DNA of 64,000 nucleotides from Gilvimarinus polysaccharolyticus (GCF_001187555.1 NZ_LFIJ01000002.1:98716-162715), one strand, 5' to 3'; counted from the stretch's first letter, positions 28,983-39,967 are shown. Notes: generated by a model not told the origin, from the sequence alone. Numbers and translations: made by a program.

Positions 28983-29785
28983 GCGAATCAAACGACAAAG
29001 AATTGCCTTTAGTGCAACACCTGATCGAGCTGCGCAACCGCTTGTTGCGCGCACTATTGGTGGTTGGCCTGGTGTGTGCCGCGCTGCTGGGGTTTAGCGC
29101 CGAGATTTACGAGTTGGCTTCGGCGCCGCTGCAAGTGTACCTGCCAGAATCTAGCACCATGATCGCCACCGATGTGGCCTCACCGTTTTTAACCCCGTTT
29201 AAACTCACCCTATTTGTCGCCTTTATTTTAAGTGCGCCTTATATTTTGTATCAGCTGTGGGCGTTTATCGCGCCGGGCTTGTACCGCCACGAAAAACAAC
29301 TGGCCCTGCCACTGCTTGCCTCTAGTATCGTACTGTTCTATGCCGGCATGGCGTTCGCCTACTTTGTTGTGTTCCCGCTGGTGTTTGGTTTTTTTACCTC
29401 GGTGGGGCCGACCAACGTCGCAATTATGACCGACATTAGTCGCTACTTAGACTTTGTCCTAAAGCTATTTTTTGCCTTTGGCGTGGCGTTTGAGATCCCC
29501 ATCGCTGCTATTTTATTAATACTCAGCGGTGTTATAACACCCGACGGCATGGCCAAAAAACGTCCCTACGTGGTTGTCGGCTGCTTTGTTATCGGTATGT
29601 TATTAACGCCACCCGATGTTATCTCGCAAACCTTGCTGGCTCTGCCTATGTGGTTGCTGTTTGAGGTGGGAATCTTTTTTGGCCGCATTCTGTATCGGCG
29701 GCGCAAAGCAGCCGAGCCACAAGATCAAACTGACACGGCAGAGAAAGAAGCCACGACTAAATCCACCGACTCATCAGGGATTTAA
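28979..29785 (+). CDS. tatC: Twin-arginine translocase subunit TatC
   Basis: TatC is the multi-spanning core of the Tat receptor. The 268 residues contain the N-terminal [20 protein letters not shown] and the periplasmic-loop motif [20 protein letters not shown], and later [19 protein letters not shown] and [20 protein letters not shown], all classic TatC blocks. Six hydrophobic segments are expected. It completes tatABC and ends 20 bases from the convergent DUF2061 gene. Confidence 0.96.
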   Translation: MSESNDKELPLVQHLIELRNRLLRALLVVGLVCAALLGFSAEIYELASAPLQVYLPESSTMIATDVASPFLTPFKLTLFVAFILSAPYILYQLWAFIAPGLYRHEKQLALPLLASSIVLFYAGMAFAYFVVFPLVFGFFTSVGPTNVAIMTDISRYLDFVLKLFFAFGVAFEIPIAAILLILSGVITPDGMAKKRPYVVVGCFVIGMLLTPPDVISQTLLALPMWLLFEVGIFFGRILYRRRKAAEPQDQTDTAEKEATTKSTDSSGI

Positions 29786-29805
29786 TCCAGGTGGATGATT
29801 CAAAC

Positions 29806-30015
29806 CTAAGCACGCTCAGCGAACAGCTCTAACAAAACATTTTGATGATCTTTCAGACGATTCCAGCCCAGCTCGTGGAAGTAAAACACCACCGTGTTAA
29901 CCGCCGGCTCCACTAAAGCTACGGCACCGCCAATCAAAAGATCACCCGTTAATAAGTAAGTCACGGTGAACGCGACGGTGAAGTGCAATACAGCAAAAGA
30001 TATCGTTTTTAACAT
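29806..30015 (-). CDS. DUF2061 small membrane protein
   Basis: This 69-residue protein has the DUF2061 pattern: an N-terminal hydrophobic helix (ISFAVLHFTVAFTVTYLLTG), a second hydrophobic stretch (LLIGGAVALVEPAVNTVVFY) and the terminal FHELGWNRLK motif. The family is common and its function is unknown. GGAGGCGACC lies just upstream of the ATG. About 160 bases separate it from tamB, so it has its own promoter. Confidence 0.88.
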   Translation of the reverse strand: MLKTISFAVLHFTVAFTVTYLLTGDLLIGGAVALVEPAVNTVVFYFHELGWNRLKDHQNVLLELFAERA

Positions 30016-30178
30016 GGTCGCCTCCGGCTTATGATTACCTAACTACCGGTAAATAATAATCACTCCCAAATTTTAGCGCCAAACAATTGAGCCAATATCT
30101 TTAATAGCAAACCTCTATACCCGAATTTCCTTAAGCAGTGCTATACCTTCACCATAATTCATTAAATCTCGGAGTCAC

Positions 30179-33100
30179 TTAACGCTCCATCCTAAACATT
30201 AAATCGGCGCTTTGCACCTCGCCTGATTCAGCTTCAATGCGAAAATTGTCATTTAAAAAATACGTTAGGCCCACGCTCGACAAGCTATCAAATAAACCAA
30301 TAGCGTAGTGCACATAAAGATCTTCGGTAATGTATTTACCCAGCCACAACCGACTATCTTTTACATCGTCGTCAGCTTTAATTGTCAGCTCATCCAAACC
30401 AAAGCGACCGGCGATATCATCGGCCAAAAACTGTCCGCGCTTAATGCCCAACTTAGCAATGGCGCTAATTAAGCCCGCCCCCTCACCCGACGAAGCACCA
30501 TCGAGCGGTTTACCGGTAAATAACAGTGACATAGCATTACTGTCACTTACTTGCGGGCGCGAGAAAATCTCAGTGACCGGACGCTGCAAGGTTCCGCCAA
30601 TAATCAACCCCACTGTCACATCTTCGATTGCGCGGGTTGCCGTCACGTTTAAACCCGGATCATCCATCGGCCCCTGAAACGATAACGTGCCTTTTTCGAT
30701 ACTAAGATCTTGGCCTAATGATTTATAGCTGCCATCGATAATATTAATATTCCCCACCGCATACATGGCCCGTGCGGGTACTTTGTTAAGCGATAAATTA
30801 CCGCCAATGCGCGCCTTAAAACCAGCGGCATCTAAGTTAACTTTATCGCCAAGAGCCACATCTAAATTTAAGTGCAGTGCCATACCAGGAGTTTTTTTAA
30901 CACTGTTATCGCTGTCAATGACAATAACATCGTCGGATACTTTAGTAGCCGATACCGGCAGCGTGCTAATTACCGCATATGCCTCGGGGACTTTAGCGCT
31001 CCCCGACACATCGAAGGTATCGGCATCCACTTTAATCGCAATCTCGGGTGTTAGCAGTAAGGTTAAGGCGCTGGTTGCCATTAGCTTAGCTCGCTCGCCC
31101 GTTACGTTTGCCTCAACCCGCCAGCTAGGTAATAACAAGTCGTGCGCTTGGGCGGTAGCTTGCAGTGTGCCGTCACCGGCACTGGCATGTGCCTCTAGCA
31201 ATAAATTTTGTTGATCGCCGGCTACCGTGGCATTCAGTGCGGTGATATTAACGCCTAACGCTGGCAACTCCAGCTCGGCATTAGCCAAGGTTAAATCTAC
31301 CGATGCACTCGGCGCATCTAACGTGCCGGCAATATTTAACGCACCGTTTAACGAGCCATGAATATTACTCACCGAGGGTAACAAGGCCTCTAGCGGCGAT
31401 AGATTGTCTAGGTTAACCGCAACGTTACCGCTTAACTCTCGCTCTTTAGTATCGGCATTAAACGTGCCTTGTAGCACACCGTAATTGACAAAGGTTAGGC
31501 CTACATCGGCATTCAGCTGTTGCGCTTTAGCCGTTGCACTGAGTTGCAAATTATCAACAGGGTAACGCTCTGGGGTGTCTTCGCCATAACCGTAAACCAA
31601 TACCGTATCTTGTGCCGCCAGAGTTAAGTTAGCGTTTAATGACTCGCCCACAGGCCAATACAACGAACCGTTGCCGCGCACAAACCCTTCGATATCTACC
31701 TCATCTTTTAACCAGCGGCGCAACAGCGCTAAAGGCAAGCGGTTGATGGTTAAGCTCGCTTCGGTTAAACCTTGTGCCTGCCAATTGGCTGCCAAGCATA
31801 AGTCGGTGCTGGCATTAAATGGAAGAATAGTTTGTGCCGAGCGACGCTCCACACCCACACGGTTGGCTTTAGCTTCTATTGCGTCTGGCGTGGCAGCGGC
31901 CGCGTTGTCTATCGCTACACCTAAATCGGCCACGACAGCTTTAGCATTGCGTTTATTGATTAAACACATTTGTTCAAGCTTGGCCTGATCAGTCGCCAAC
32001 ACCAATGCCGCACTTTCGCGTAACGTAACAGTTTGAGCATACATCGAGCGCAACTGCAGCTGCTCTAAATAACCTTGCCAACGTTCACCATTCCAACCGC
32101 CGGCCAGTGCCAGTTGCACATCGTTTTGCGCATCTTGCACCAAGCTTAAAGACAACGTGTGCTGCTCGGCCGAGCCATCTATTACCGTACTTAGGGCGGC
32201 CAGTTCAATATCGCCTACACGTAAATCGCGAGCTTCGGCGATTAATCCTAAACGGCCCTTTTTAATATCATCCGAGTTTGATTGCACGTTAATGCTAGCC
32301 ACTTGGTAATCTTGCCAGTGCAGTTCTTGGCCCTCGGCACTTAACTTTATTTTAGGGTTAGCAATCGTGCCGCTTAACTGACCATGAGCCGTTAAGCTGC
32401 CACCCAAGGATGGATCGATCTGCGCTAAAATCGGTGCTTGTATATCCCAAGCGATATCGTACAGTTCGCTCAAGCTGCCGTTAACAGCCACCCGATTAGC
32501 CCCAAGTGTCGTCACAACATCGGTAAACTGCCAACCGTCCATGTTATAAGTTACGGCGCCTCGGCCATTAAGCGCTAACGCCCGCAGCCGACCGGTCAAT
32601 GATTTAATATTGACGGCCACATTGAGCGCGCCATTATTTTGCCTACCTGTGCTGATCAATTGGGCCTGAAGGTCACCCGGCCAACCCTCGAGTACAACTT
32701 GTGGGTCGATATGTTTCGCATTAACCGCCACATCCCAATCTAAGCCGTCAGCCCAATCCAACCGACCCTGTGTTTGCAAGTTTGCGCCTGCAACTTGAAT
32801 CGTTGAGTCTTGCAATATGAGGTGCTGCGTGTCGCCGTTAAGATCGACATTAAGCGCTAACGGTGGATACTTAGGGTGAATAAAACTTCCCGCAAGATTA
32901 GCCTGATAATCGTCCAGCCAGCCATTCACACTTAAGCGGCCGGCCACCTCGCTATTTAACAGTGCGTCAACTTTTATACCTAGCGCCGCGAGCGATTGCT
33001 GCGGCCAAGACACTTCGGCCTCAATATTAGCTGGCCGATCATCAATACCGGTAAGGTATTGCCCCGCAAGCGATAACTTAGCTGGGCGCGCTAACGTAGC

Positions 33101-33829
33101 ATTCACTTTTATACTGGCTAGGTCACCGCTCAGGCTCAAATGTCCCCTCAGCGTATTCTCAAGCACTACAGGAGGCACTAAACGCAACACGTCATTCTCG
33201 TGCGTATCGGCGGCTAAGGGTTGTAAATCCCACCCCAGTTGAGCCTCAAATGCATAGGGATAACTCAGAGCCGCGCTACCACTTAAGTTAGCCGTACTGG
33301 CTGCCGTGCGTACGCTAAGGCCATCAACAACAATATTACTGGGGCCGTAACGGGCACTGGCATGTGCAGCCTCTAAATAATAAGCGCGATCATTAATAGC
33401 GACATAACCACGCTCAAGAATTAAATCACGCACCACAATTGCAATAGGTAAACTTAGCTCTGGCCAGCGCGGCGCGGCTTTAGGTTCGTTGGTATCCGCT
33501 TGTGTCGCAATGCGAATATCAAGACCACTAACCGCAAGTTGGTCGATCACCAAGGCGCCCCATATAACTCCAGCGGGGTGCCAACTTAGCTCAATACTAT
33601 CGGCGCGGTATTCGCCACCAAGCATGCTGTACTGCACATGCTGTAGGTTCATTCCTGTCAGTAAATTGCCATTAAGCGTTTGATAGTTAAGTGCCGTTGC
33701 ACCGCGAACTTGATCTAGCAGCCAACGCGTGCCGGGCTCGGTGGCCAACACTAAAGTCGCCACGCTGACAATTGTCATCAGGGTAATCGCGAGCGACAAC
33801 AAACCACGTAAAAATAAACGCTTGATCAC
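30179..33829 (-). CDS. tamB: Translocation and assembly module subunit TamB
   Basis: TamB is a long AsmA-like, bridge-type protein of the inner membrane that reaches the outer membrane and, with TamA, helps lipid transport or autotransporter assembly. The 1,216 residues start with a membrane segment (LSLAITLMTIVSVATLVLA, about 13-31), followed by repetitive beta-rich sequence and a C-terminal DUF490 block (about 880-1216) ending in LTYFLNDNFRIEAESGEVQS and DLMFRMER. The start is GTG at 33829, overlapping the tamA stop by four bases, which ties the two together. Confidence 0.95.
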   Translation of the reverse strand: MIKRLFLRGLLSLAITLMTIVSVATLVLATEPGTRWLLDQVRGATALNYQTLNGNLLTGMNLQHVQYSMLGGEYRADSIELSWHPAGVIWGALVIDQLAVSGLDIRIATQADTNEPKAAPRWPELSLPIAIVVRDLILERGYVAINDRAYYLEAAHASARYGPSNIVVDGLSVRTAASTANLSGSAALSYPYAFEAQLGWDLQPLAADTHENDVLRLVPPVVLENTLRGHLSLSGDLASIKVNATLARPAKLSLAGQYLTGIDDRPANIEAEVSWPQQSLAALGIKVDALLNSEVAGRLSVNGWLDDYQANLAGSFIHPKYPPLALNVDLNGDTQHLILQDSTIQVAGANLQTQGRLDWADGLDWDVAVNAKHIDPQVVLEGWPGDLQAQLISTGRQNNGALNVAVNIKSLTGRLRALALNGRGAVTYNMDGWQFTDVVTTLGANRVAVNGSLSELYDIAWDIQAPILAQIDPSLGGSLTAHGQLSGTIANPKIKLSAEGQELHWQDYQVASINVQSNSDDIKKGRLGLIAEARDLRVGDIELAALSTVIDGSAEQHTLSLSLVQDAQNDVQLALAGGWNGERWQGYLEQLQLRSMYAQTVTLRESAALVLATDQAKLEQMCLINKRNAKAVVADLGVAIDNAAAATPDAIEAKANRVGVERRSAQTILPFNASTDLCLAANWQAQGLTEASLTINRLPLALLRRWLKDEVDIEGFVRGNGSLYWPVGESLNANLTLAAQDTVLVYGYGEDTPERYPVDNLQLSATAKAQQLNADVGLTFVNYGVLQGTFNADTKERELSGNVAVNLDNLSPLEALLPSVSNIHGSLNGALNIAGTLDAPSASVDLTLANAELELPALGVNITALNATVAGDQQNLLLEAHASAGDGTLQATAQAHDLLLPSWRVEANVTGERAKLMATSALTLLLTPEIAIKVDADTFDVSGSAKVPEAYAVISTLPVSATKVSDDVIVIDSDNSVKKTPGMALHLNLDVALGDKVNLDAAGFKARIGGNLSLNKVPARAMYAVGNINIIDGSYKSLGQDLSIEKGTLSFQGPMDDPGLNVTATRAIEDVTVGLIIGGTLQRPVTEIFSRPQVSDSNAMSLLFTGKPLDGASSGEGAGLISAIAKLGIKRGQFLADDIAGRFGLDELTIKADDDVKDSRLWLGKYITEDLYVHYAIGLFDSLSSVGLTYFLNDNFRIEAESGEVQSADLMFRMER

Positions 33830-35556
33830 AGATCTGGCCCCACACTTAAATGCAAACGCCAGCCATGGTCGCCATCTAGCGCGCGGGCGATATCGGCGCG
33901 CACCGGGCCCACCGGCGAGATCCAGCGAACCCCTACACCCACACCACGATACCGATCGAGGTAACCGCCGTTATAGGCGGTGCCTTCATCGTAAAAAGTC
34001 GCCACACTAAAATCGCCGTACACTCGACGATCGTATTCGACACTAGCGGTCAATAAACGCGAGCCGCCAATCACTATGTCATCGCTATTTGTGGGGCCCA
34101 ACGTTTTATAGCCGTAGCCGCGAACACTTGCATCGCCACCGGCAAAAAAACGCTGTGAGATAGGCAGTTTATTAAAGTCGTCCACTTCGGTAATGCCCGC
34201 CTCGCCGCGCAACAGCAGACGACCTTCGTCGCCCAACGGCAGAATCATTTTTAACCGACCGTAGGCTTGTAAAAAATCAGTCGACGAGCCCAACGTCTCG
34301 CCCGCGCCTTTAAGGCGCATTGTGACGTTCCAACCGCGGCGCGGGTAGTTGACATCTTTGGCGCTGGAGTAAGAGGTGCTAAACAGTGGAATAATCAGCT
34401 CCGAACTACGCGCCGGGTCGTCGCCAAACGAGTAATCTTCTTGCTCGTAACTCAAACCAAAATTATTAAGCCAAGCGCTGTTCTCCCAGCTAGAATAATT
34501 TACACCGGTTACCAATCGATCACTGGTCGAGTCGTTAATTTTTTCTTGGGTAAAGCCGGTATAACCGCGCAACACCTGATACGCAGGACGCGCCATCGGG
34601 ATAGAGTAGCTGAGCATATACGTGGTGATGGTTTCGGCGGCGTTAACATTAACATCTACGCTATGACCACGATCATTAAGATAACGATTTTGATAACCCA
34701 GCAAAATTCGCGGGCCGGTGTCCGAGGCGTAACCGATACCCGTCGAATAACTGTGCTTAGGCCCGGCATTTAAATCAATATTGACCGGCACCTCACCGTC
34801 TTGCAGCGATTGTATTTGCGGCACAACATGAACCACATCAAAATAATGACTCGCTTGCAGTTCGCTTTTTAGTTTAACTAAATCATCGGCGTTGTATTCG
34901 TCACCTTTTTTAAGGGTCACGTAGCGATTAATCAGATCGTCGTTGAGTATATTTTGGGTTATTTTTATATCGCCCAAATGGTATCGGCGACCTGTATCCA
35001 GCTCTAAATTCACACGTGCGGTATTTTGCGCTTGGCTCACCAAAACCTCGGCACGTTTAAAGCTGGCATCAAAATAACCCTGAGCGTTTGCCGCCGCTAA
35101 CAAATTATTTTTGTAAGCCTCATAGCGACCATGATTAAGCCGACTACCAACTTGTAATGGTTTGTTGGAGCGAGCGTTAAGCAGGCGCCGGTTATCTTTG
35201 CCATCCCCCGTGACATAAACATTAACCTCTTCGTAGACAACGGCGGGGCCAGGGGGAAGCGTGAGCGTTAAACGCCAGCAATCGCTGTCTCGCGAAAAGT
35301 CTTTTTGTGTGACTAACTGGTAATAACCCAATGCGCGTGCGGCCTCATCGACTTTAACGTCAAATTCGCGCTCTAATGCTCGCATGTGCCAACGGGCCAA
35401 ACGGCACGATTGTTTCTCGACATTTAAGTAGGCACGGATATTGTCGCGCAGGTCATCGGAGCCACCCACAAGATCAAGTTGGGGCTCAAGGGCAAGTGCG
35501 GGGAGTGCTTGACTAAGGGCGCCCACCAGTAGCAGGCGCACAATGTTTACTGGCAT
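33826..35556 (-). CDS. tamA: Translocation and assembly module subunit TamA
   Basis: TamA is a BamA-like outer-membrane barrel with three POTRA domains. From the ATG at 35556 the product has 576 residues with a signal peptide (about 1-22, ending ALA). POTRA-like repeats cover about 30-260 and the 16-strand barrel follows, with the conserved FFAGGDASVRGYGYKTLGP motif (RGY in the lid-lock loop) and the C-terminal GWRLHLSVGPDL. The frame is open to 35583, but the signal peptide favours 35556. It is directly followed by tamB. Confidence 0.95.
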   Translation of the reverse strand: MPVNIVRLLLVGALSQALPALALEPQLDLVGGSDDLRDNIRAYLNVEKQSCRLARWHMRALEREFDVKVDEAARALGYYQLVTQKDFSRDSDCWRLTLTLPPGPAVVYEEVNVYVTGDGKDNRRLLNARSNKPLQVGSRLNHGRYEAYKNNLLAAANAQGYFDASFKRAEVLVSQAQNTARVNLELDTGRRYHLGDIKITQNILNDDLINRYVTLKKGDEYNADDLVKLKSELQASHYFDVVHVVPQIQSLQDGEVPVNIDLNAGPKHSYSTGIGYASDTGPRILLGYQNRYLNDRGHSVDVNVNAAETITTYMLSYSIPMARPAYQVLRGYTGFTQEKINDSTSDRLVTGVNYSSWENSAWLNNFGLSYEQEDYSFGDDPARSSELIIPLFSTSYSSAKDVNYPRRGWNVTMRLKGAGETLGSSTDFLQAYGRLKMILPLGDEGRLLLRGEAGITEVDDFNKLPISQRFFAGGDASVRGYGYKTLGPTNSDDIVIGGSRLLTASVEYDRRVYGDFSVATFYDEGTAYNGGYLDRYRGVGVGVRWISPVGPVRADIARALDGDHGWRLHLSVGPDL

Positions 35557-35656
35557 AAAATCCAAAGTTAAGTTAACAGCCACTCAGACGGCTCATCCGC
35601 CCGTAAGTTGCACCGCCAGCTTAACATTTTGCTGCCAGATGGGCGCTACCGGCTGG

Positions 35657-35673
35657 CGCCGGGAAGCCCGGCG
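35657..35673. terminator. GC-rich hairpin just past the isomerase-like gene
   Basis: A 7-bp stem, CGCCGGG / CCCGGCG, with a 3-base loop starts three bases after the stop codon at 35677. No T-run follows on the minus strand, so it may be an mRNA 3'-end stabiliser or attenuator rather than a true intrinsic terminator. Confidence 0.4.
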
Positions 35674-35676
35674 AAT

Positions 35677-36522
35677 TTACATATTCGCCATAATATCACG
35701 CAAACCATCAACCGATGCCGCAACCGACTGCAATGGCGTCATTCCCTCTGGATACTCTTCTTGCTCAACCACCAACCACTGAGTGCCACCCACCTCACGA
35801 GCCGCAGTGATTACCGCAGCCCAGTCGGCAACATCTTGTCCTAAAATGGTTTGCTTGCCAGTGGTACCTTCGGGCAAGCCCGCCTTAATATGGGTGGCGA
35901 TAGTGCGGCCCGGATACTTGCGAATATAAGCGGCCGCATCTTTACCCGCTACCGTTGCCCAGCCAGCATCAAGCTGTAATACCACTCGGTCATCGGTATG
36001 GGTGGCGATATAGTCCCAAAAAGTCGTGTTTTTATAAGGCGCTAACTCTTGCGCATGGTTGTGATAACCAAAAAGCAAACCATAGGCAGCCAGCTTGCCA
36101 GCCACATCGTTTAGCTGAGCCGCTACATCGGCAACACCATCAGGGCTAAACGCACGCTCATCCCAAGGGACAACTAGGTAATCGGCACCAAGCGCCAGAT
36201 AAAATGCTACGGTTTGATAAAATTTATCATCGCTAAGCTGATCAAACCCCACGTGGGCGCCCGAGGCTTCAAGGCCAATTTCAGCTAAATACGCTTTTAA
36301 GCCAGTAGGGTCGTTGGCGTAGGGGCCAAAATTACCGGCAAACTCCACTGCATCAAAGCCCATATCAGCCAAAGATTCTAAGGTGCCTTTAAAATCTTGG
36401 CTCAAATCATCTTTTACCGACCACAACTGCACGCTAAGCTCGGGCTCGGCCGCGCTTACGGCGCCACTCAGGGCCGTCACAGCAAGCAAGCATGATGCTA
36501 AAAATCGTTTAAAAATACTCAT
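35677..36522 (-). CDS. Exported sugar-phosphate isomerase/epimerase-like TIM-barrel protein
   Basis: From the ATG at 36522 (GGAG at good spacing) the product has 281 residues: a signal peptide (FLASCLLAVTALSGAVSAAE) and a xylose-isomerase-like barrel. Metal-ligand positions of the family are visible in MGFDAVEFAG (Glu), FGYHNHAQEL (His), VVLQLDAGWA (Asp), ATHIKAGLPEG (His) and WLVVEQEEYP (Glu). Most family members act on sugars or keto-sugars; the signal peptide makes it periplasmic or lipid-free secreted. The substrate is unknown. It is upstream of tamA on the same strand, but the intervening hairpin suggests separate units. Confidence 0.82.
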   Translation of the reverse strand: MSIFKRFLASCLLAVTALSGAVSAAEPELSVQLWSVKDDLSQDFKGTLESLADMGFDAVEFAGNFGPYANDPTGLKAYLAEIGLEASGAHVGFDQLSDDKFYQTVAFYLALGADYLVVPWDERAFSPDGVADVAAQLNDVAGKLAAYGLLFGYHNHAQELAPYKNTTFWDYIATHTDDRVVLQLDAGWATVAGKDAAAYIRKYPGRTIATHIKAGLPEGTTGKQTILGQDVADWAAVITAAREVGGTQWLVVEQEEYPEGMTPLQSVAASVDGLRDIMANM

Positions 36523-36857
36523 AAAGGCACTCCATTTGTTATTGGTTGTACTGCAAAGTCGCAGCGTATGGGTTGGCCCCAACACGGCGAATTAAACTCA
36601 AGCAGCGCTCAGTATAGCGACTCCGCCTGCTCAGGCGTGGCAACTTTACCCTTACTTGCAGTCGTAAACACGATACTGATACCTTAGCGTCGCCAAAAGC
36701 AAGCCACCTGTTGATACCGCCAGCATATCCGCCCGCTTGCCGCATTGGCCGTATTGCATGCCGCCATCTGTCAGCCATCTATAGCGCCTACTTGTCGCGT
36801 CCCAGAGCCGGCTCGGTTACAATGACGACCCGAAAACCGGCGATAGCAAGGTGTGCC
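36523..36857. other. Divergent intergenic region upstream of ubiE
   Basis: About 335 bases separate the start codons of the exported TIM-barrel gene (minus) and ubiE (plus). A candidate -10 (TACAAT, 36818-36823) faces ubiE, but no good -35 lies at the right spacing. An open frame continues upstream of the ubiE ATG, but its sequence is not family-like, so I treat it as noncoding. Confidence 0.5.
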
Positions 36858-37607
36858 ATGAGCGAGAAAAAAACCACCCACTTCGGCTTTGAGCAAGTCG
36901 AGACCGACAAAAAAGCCGAGCGCGTCGCCGATGTATTTCACTCGGTCGCCGGCAAGTACGATCTAATGAACGACTTAATGTCGGGGGGCGTACACCGATT
37001 ATGGAAACGCTACACCATCGAGAAATCCGCCGTTCGCGCCGGCCACAAAGTATTAGATATTGCCGGTGGCACGGGCGATTTGTCTTACCAGTTCTCCCGT
37101 AAAGTCGGCCCCGATGGGCTGGTAGTGTTAGCCGACATCAACGCCTCGATGCTCAATGTCGGCCGCGACCGTCTGCTCGATCGCGGCGCTGCTGGCAACC
37201 TAACGTTTGCACAAGCCGACGCTCAGTACTTGCCCTTTCCCGACAACACCTTTGACTGCATCACCATTGCTTTTGGCTTGCGCAATGTCACCGATAAAGA
37301 CATGGCGCTGGAGGCGATGCTACGAGTGCTTAAGCCCGGTGGCCGCCTGCTCATTTTAGAATTTTCCAAGCCCGGCAACCCGCTGCTCGAAAAAGCCTAC
37401 GACACTTACTCGTTCAAGTTGCTGCCATTAATGGGCAAACTGATCACCAACGATTCTGACAGCTACCGTTATTTGGCCGAGTCGATCCGCATGCACCCCG
37501 ACCAAAAAACCTTGCAGGGCATGATGGACAGTGCCGGCTTTGTCATGACTGAGTTTCAAAACATGACCGGCGGTATTGTCGCACTGCATATGGGCGTTAA
37601 ACCTTAA
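36858..37607 (+). CDS. ubiE: Ubiquinone/menaquinone methyltransferase UbiE
   Basis: UbiE adds the C-methyl group in ubiquinone (and menaquinone) synthesis. I start at ATG 36858, after AAGGTG, because [14 protein letters not shown] is the conserved N-terminus; 249 residues result. The SAM-binding motif is [16 protein letters not shown] (64-79), followed by [20 protein letters not shown] and [13 protein letters not shown], diagnostic for the family. Its TAA shares one base with the ATG of ubiJ. Confidence 0.96.
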   Translation: MSEKKTTHFGFEQVETDKKAERVADVFHSVAGKYDLMNDLMSGGVHRLWKRYTIEKSAVRAGHKVLDIAGGTGDLSYQFSRKVGPDGLVVLADINASMLNVGRDRLLDRGAAGNLTFAQADAQYLPFPDNTFDCITIAFGLRNVTDKDMALEAMLRVLKPGGRLLILEFSKPGNPLLEKAYDTYSFKLLPLMGKLITNDSDSYRYLAESIRMHPDQKTLQGMMDSAGFVMTEFQNMTGGIVALHMGVKP

Positions 37608-38233
37608 TGAGCAACCCCAGCGCCATTACCGCCCTGTTTATTGTGCTAGAAAAAGCCGTAACTACCGCGCTGCGGTACGATCCAGGCACCCAAGCGCAAC
37701 TGGCCAAACTGGCAGGTCAAACACTACTGATTGACTGTAGCCGGCCTGCGCAAAAAATGTATATTCAGTTTGGCGCCGCCGATATTACATTAGCTGGCCA
37801 CTACGAGGACGACGTATCGGCCACATTAAGTGGCAGTGGCGCCGATATCGCCAAACTGCTGTTTGGCGACCAACACAGTCTGTACGGCAGCGGCGTTAGT
37901 ATTAGCGGTAATGCCGGCGTACTAGCGCAGCTGCAAGGGCTTGCCGGACAGCTGGATATCGACTGGGAAATGGCACTGGCCGATCTTATTGGCACCTTGC
38001 CGGCCCACACCTTAGCCAACTCATTACGCACCGCCAGCGGTTGGGGCCGCGAGCGCGCCCAAGGTGCCGAGCGCTTAGTTCGCGAGTACTTAGCCGAGGA
38101 ATCCTCCGCTGTTTTAGGCCGCTCCGAGTTTGCATTGTTTGTCGACGATATCGACAACACCCGTTTGGCGCTAGACCGACTTGGCGCCCGCATTGCCCGC
38201 CTCCGAGCGCGCCAAGATCACAAGGATCACTGA
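37607..38233 (+). CDS. ubiJ: Ubiquinone biosynthesis accessory factor UbiJ
   Basis: UbiJ carries an SCP2-type lipid-binding domain and helps hold the polyprenyl intermediates of the ubiquinone-making complex. The 208-residue protein has the SCP2 fold region at about 15-120 ([20 protein letters not shown], then [17 protein letters not shown]) and a C-terminal helical tail with [20 protein letters not shown]. Gene order ubiE-ubiJ-ubiB is the family standard. Its TGA shares one base with the ubiB ATG. Confidence 0.92.
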   Translation: MSNPSAITALFIVLEKAVTTALRYDPGTQAQLAKLAGQTLLIDCSRPAQKMYIQFGAADITLAGHYEDDVSATLSGSGADIAKLLFGDQHSLYGSGVSISGNAGVLAQLQGLAGQLDIDWEMALADLIGTLPAHTLANSLRTASGWGRERAQGAERLVREYLAEESSAVLGRSEFALFVDDIDNTRLALDRLGARIARLRARQDHKDH

Positions 38234-39882
38234 TGTTTGCTCTGCTTCGCCTGTGCCGGATAATATTTACCTTTGCCCGCTACCGGCTCGACTTATTGCT
38301 GCCGCGCCACAGTTTGCCGTGGTGGCTTAGGCTGCTGCTTAGCCCGCTGCATTTAATACCGGTGGGTAAACTTAGTCGCGGCGATCGGCTGCGTTTAGCC
38401 TGCGAGCAATTGGGCCCAATTTTTGTCAAATTCGGCCAACTGTTATCCACTCGCCCCGACCTTATTCCCGCCGATATCGTCGAAGCTTTAAGCGGCCTGC
38501 AAGACAATGTCCCACCGTTTGCCAAAGAAACTTTTTGCGCACTGGTGGAAAAATCATTGGGCGATAGCGTCGACGCTATTTTTGCTCAGTTTGACCGCGA
38601 GCCGTTGGCCTCGGCATCCGTGGCACAAGTACACGCCGCCGTGCTGCACGACGGCCGCGAGGTAGTGGTAAAAGTGGTGCGCCCCGGCATCGAGCGCGTT
38701 ATTAGCCAAGACACCCGCCTGCTACACCTATTAGCCCAAGCGCTTGAACACTACAGCGCCGACGGTAAACGTCTGCGCCCGGTAGAGATCGTCGATGATT
38801 ACCGCACCACTATTTTTGACGAGCTAGACCTACAGCGTGAAGCCGCCAACGCCTCGCAGTTACGGCGCAACTTTTTACACTCACCGCTGCTGTATATTCC
38901 CGAAATCATGTGGGATTACACCCGCAACAACGTATTGGTAATGGAGCGTATATCAGGTATTCCAGTCACTCAGCTAGAGGCACTGAATGCGCAAAAGACC
39001 GATATGAAAAAGCTGGCCGAGCGCGGTGTCGAGATCTTTTTTACCCAAGTATTTGAGCACAACTTTTTTCATGCCGATATGCATCCGGGCAATATTTTTG
39101 TCTCGCGCGAACACCCCGAGCAACCCCAATACATCGCTGTCGATATGGCTATTGTCGGCTCGCTGACACGGGCCGATCAGTACTATTTAGCGCGCAATAT
39201 GCTGGCGATGTTTCGCCGCGACTACCGCCAAGTTGCCGAACTACATGTACAAAGCGGCTGGGTGCCCGAGCACACCCGCATAGAAGAGTTAGAGGCCGCC
39301 GTACGCACCGTATGCGAGCCTATTTTTGAAAGGCCGCTCAAAGACATCTCGTTTGGTCACGTCCTGCTTAGCCTGTTTCGTACCGCCCAGCGTTTTAATA
39401 TGGAGGTGCAGCCACAACTGGTATTACTGCAAAAAACCTTACTTAATATTGAAGGGCTAGGCCGCCAACTCTATCCAGAGTTAGACCTATGGAGCACCGC
39501 CCACCCATTTTTAGAGCGCTGGTTAAAGAATCGGTTTGCCCCTCGCACGCTGTGGGGCGAGCTTAAACGCTATGCCCCCGAGTGGCTGGAAAAGTTTCCC
39601 GAGGTGCCCCACTTAATGTTTAACGGCCTGCAACAAGTACAGAATATCGGCCAGTGGAGCCGCGAGCTGGCATTGACGCGCGAGCAACTCGCTCGCCAAG
39701 AAAAAACTCAACAACGGCGTCGCTATGGCCATATAGCCGCGCTGCTTAGTCTAGTCAGCGCAGGGGTTTTCGCTTTTGGGGCAAACAATCCTGCGTTGCA
39801 AAACTTTGACCCATCACAACTTCCGCTGGTCGTTTGGGTGTTGTTAGCAACGGCAGGTATCGCCATAATAGCGGGACGTTAA
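38233..39882 (+). CDS. ubiB: Ubiquinone biosynthesis ATPase/kinase-like protein UbiB
   Basis: UbiB belongs to the ADCK/UbiB family of unusual kinase-like ATPases needed for ubiquinone synthesis. From ATG 38233 it has 549 residues. The KxGQ motif ([14 protein letters not shown], from 66), the Ala-rich [12 protein letters not shown] loop, and the catalytic [12 protein letters not shown] loop are present, with two membrane segments at the C-terminus (about 500-549). Both start and stop overlap its neighbours or the next intergenic region as expected. An upstream in-frame extension to 38041 lies inside ubiJ and is not used. Confidence 0.96.
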   Translation: MFALLRLCRIIFTFARYRLDLLLPRHSLPWWLRLLLSPLHLIPVGKLSRGDRLRLACEQLGPIFVKFGQLLSTRPDLIPADIVEALSGLQDNVPPFAKETFCALVEKSLGDSVDAIFAQFDREPLASASVAQVHAAVLHDGREVVVKVVRPGIERVISQDTRLLHLLAQALEHYSADGKRLRPVEIVDDYRTTIFDELDLQREAANASQLRRNFLHSPLLYIPEIMWDYTRNNVLVMERISGIPVTQLEALNAQKTDMKKLAERGVEIFFTQVFEHNFFHADMHPGNIFVSREHPEQPQYIAVDMAIVGSLTRADQYYLARNMLAMFRRDYRQVAELHVQSGWVPEHTRIEELEAAVRTVCEPIFERPLKDISFGHVLLSLFRTAQRFNMEVQPQLVLLQKTLLNIEGLGRQLYPELDLWSTAHPFLERWLKNRFAPRTLWGELKRYAPEWLEKFPEVPHLMFNGLQQVQNIGQWSRELALTREQLARQEKTQQRRRYGHIAALLSLVSAGVFAFGANNPALQNFDPSQLPLVVWVLLATAGIAIIAGR

Positions 39883-39967
39883 GCAATACAGAGCCCATTA
39901 AGCGGGCCTAACCTGCTCATGCCACGCATGAACAGACACCCATTAAGTACAAGGATAAGTGCATATT

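Noticed and set aside
36711-36857. In-frame upstream extension of ubiE (49 codons)
   Set aside because: The extra residues are Arg/Pro/Cys-rich and unlike the family, and the conserved start with AAGGTG lies at 36858.
38041-38232. In-frame upstream extension of ubiB
   Set aside because: It lies entirely inside ubiJ in another frame; the true start overlaps the ubiJ stop at 38233.
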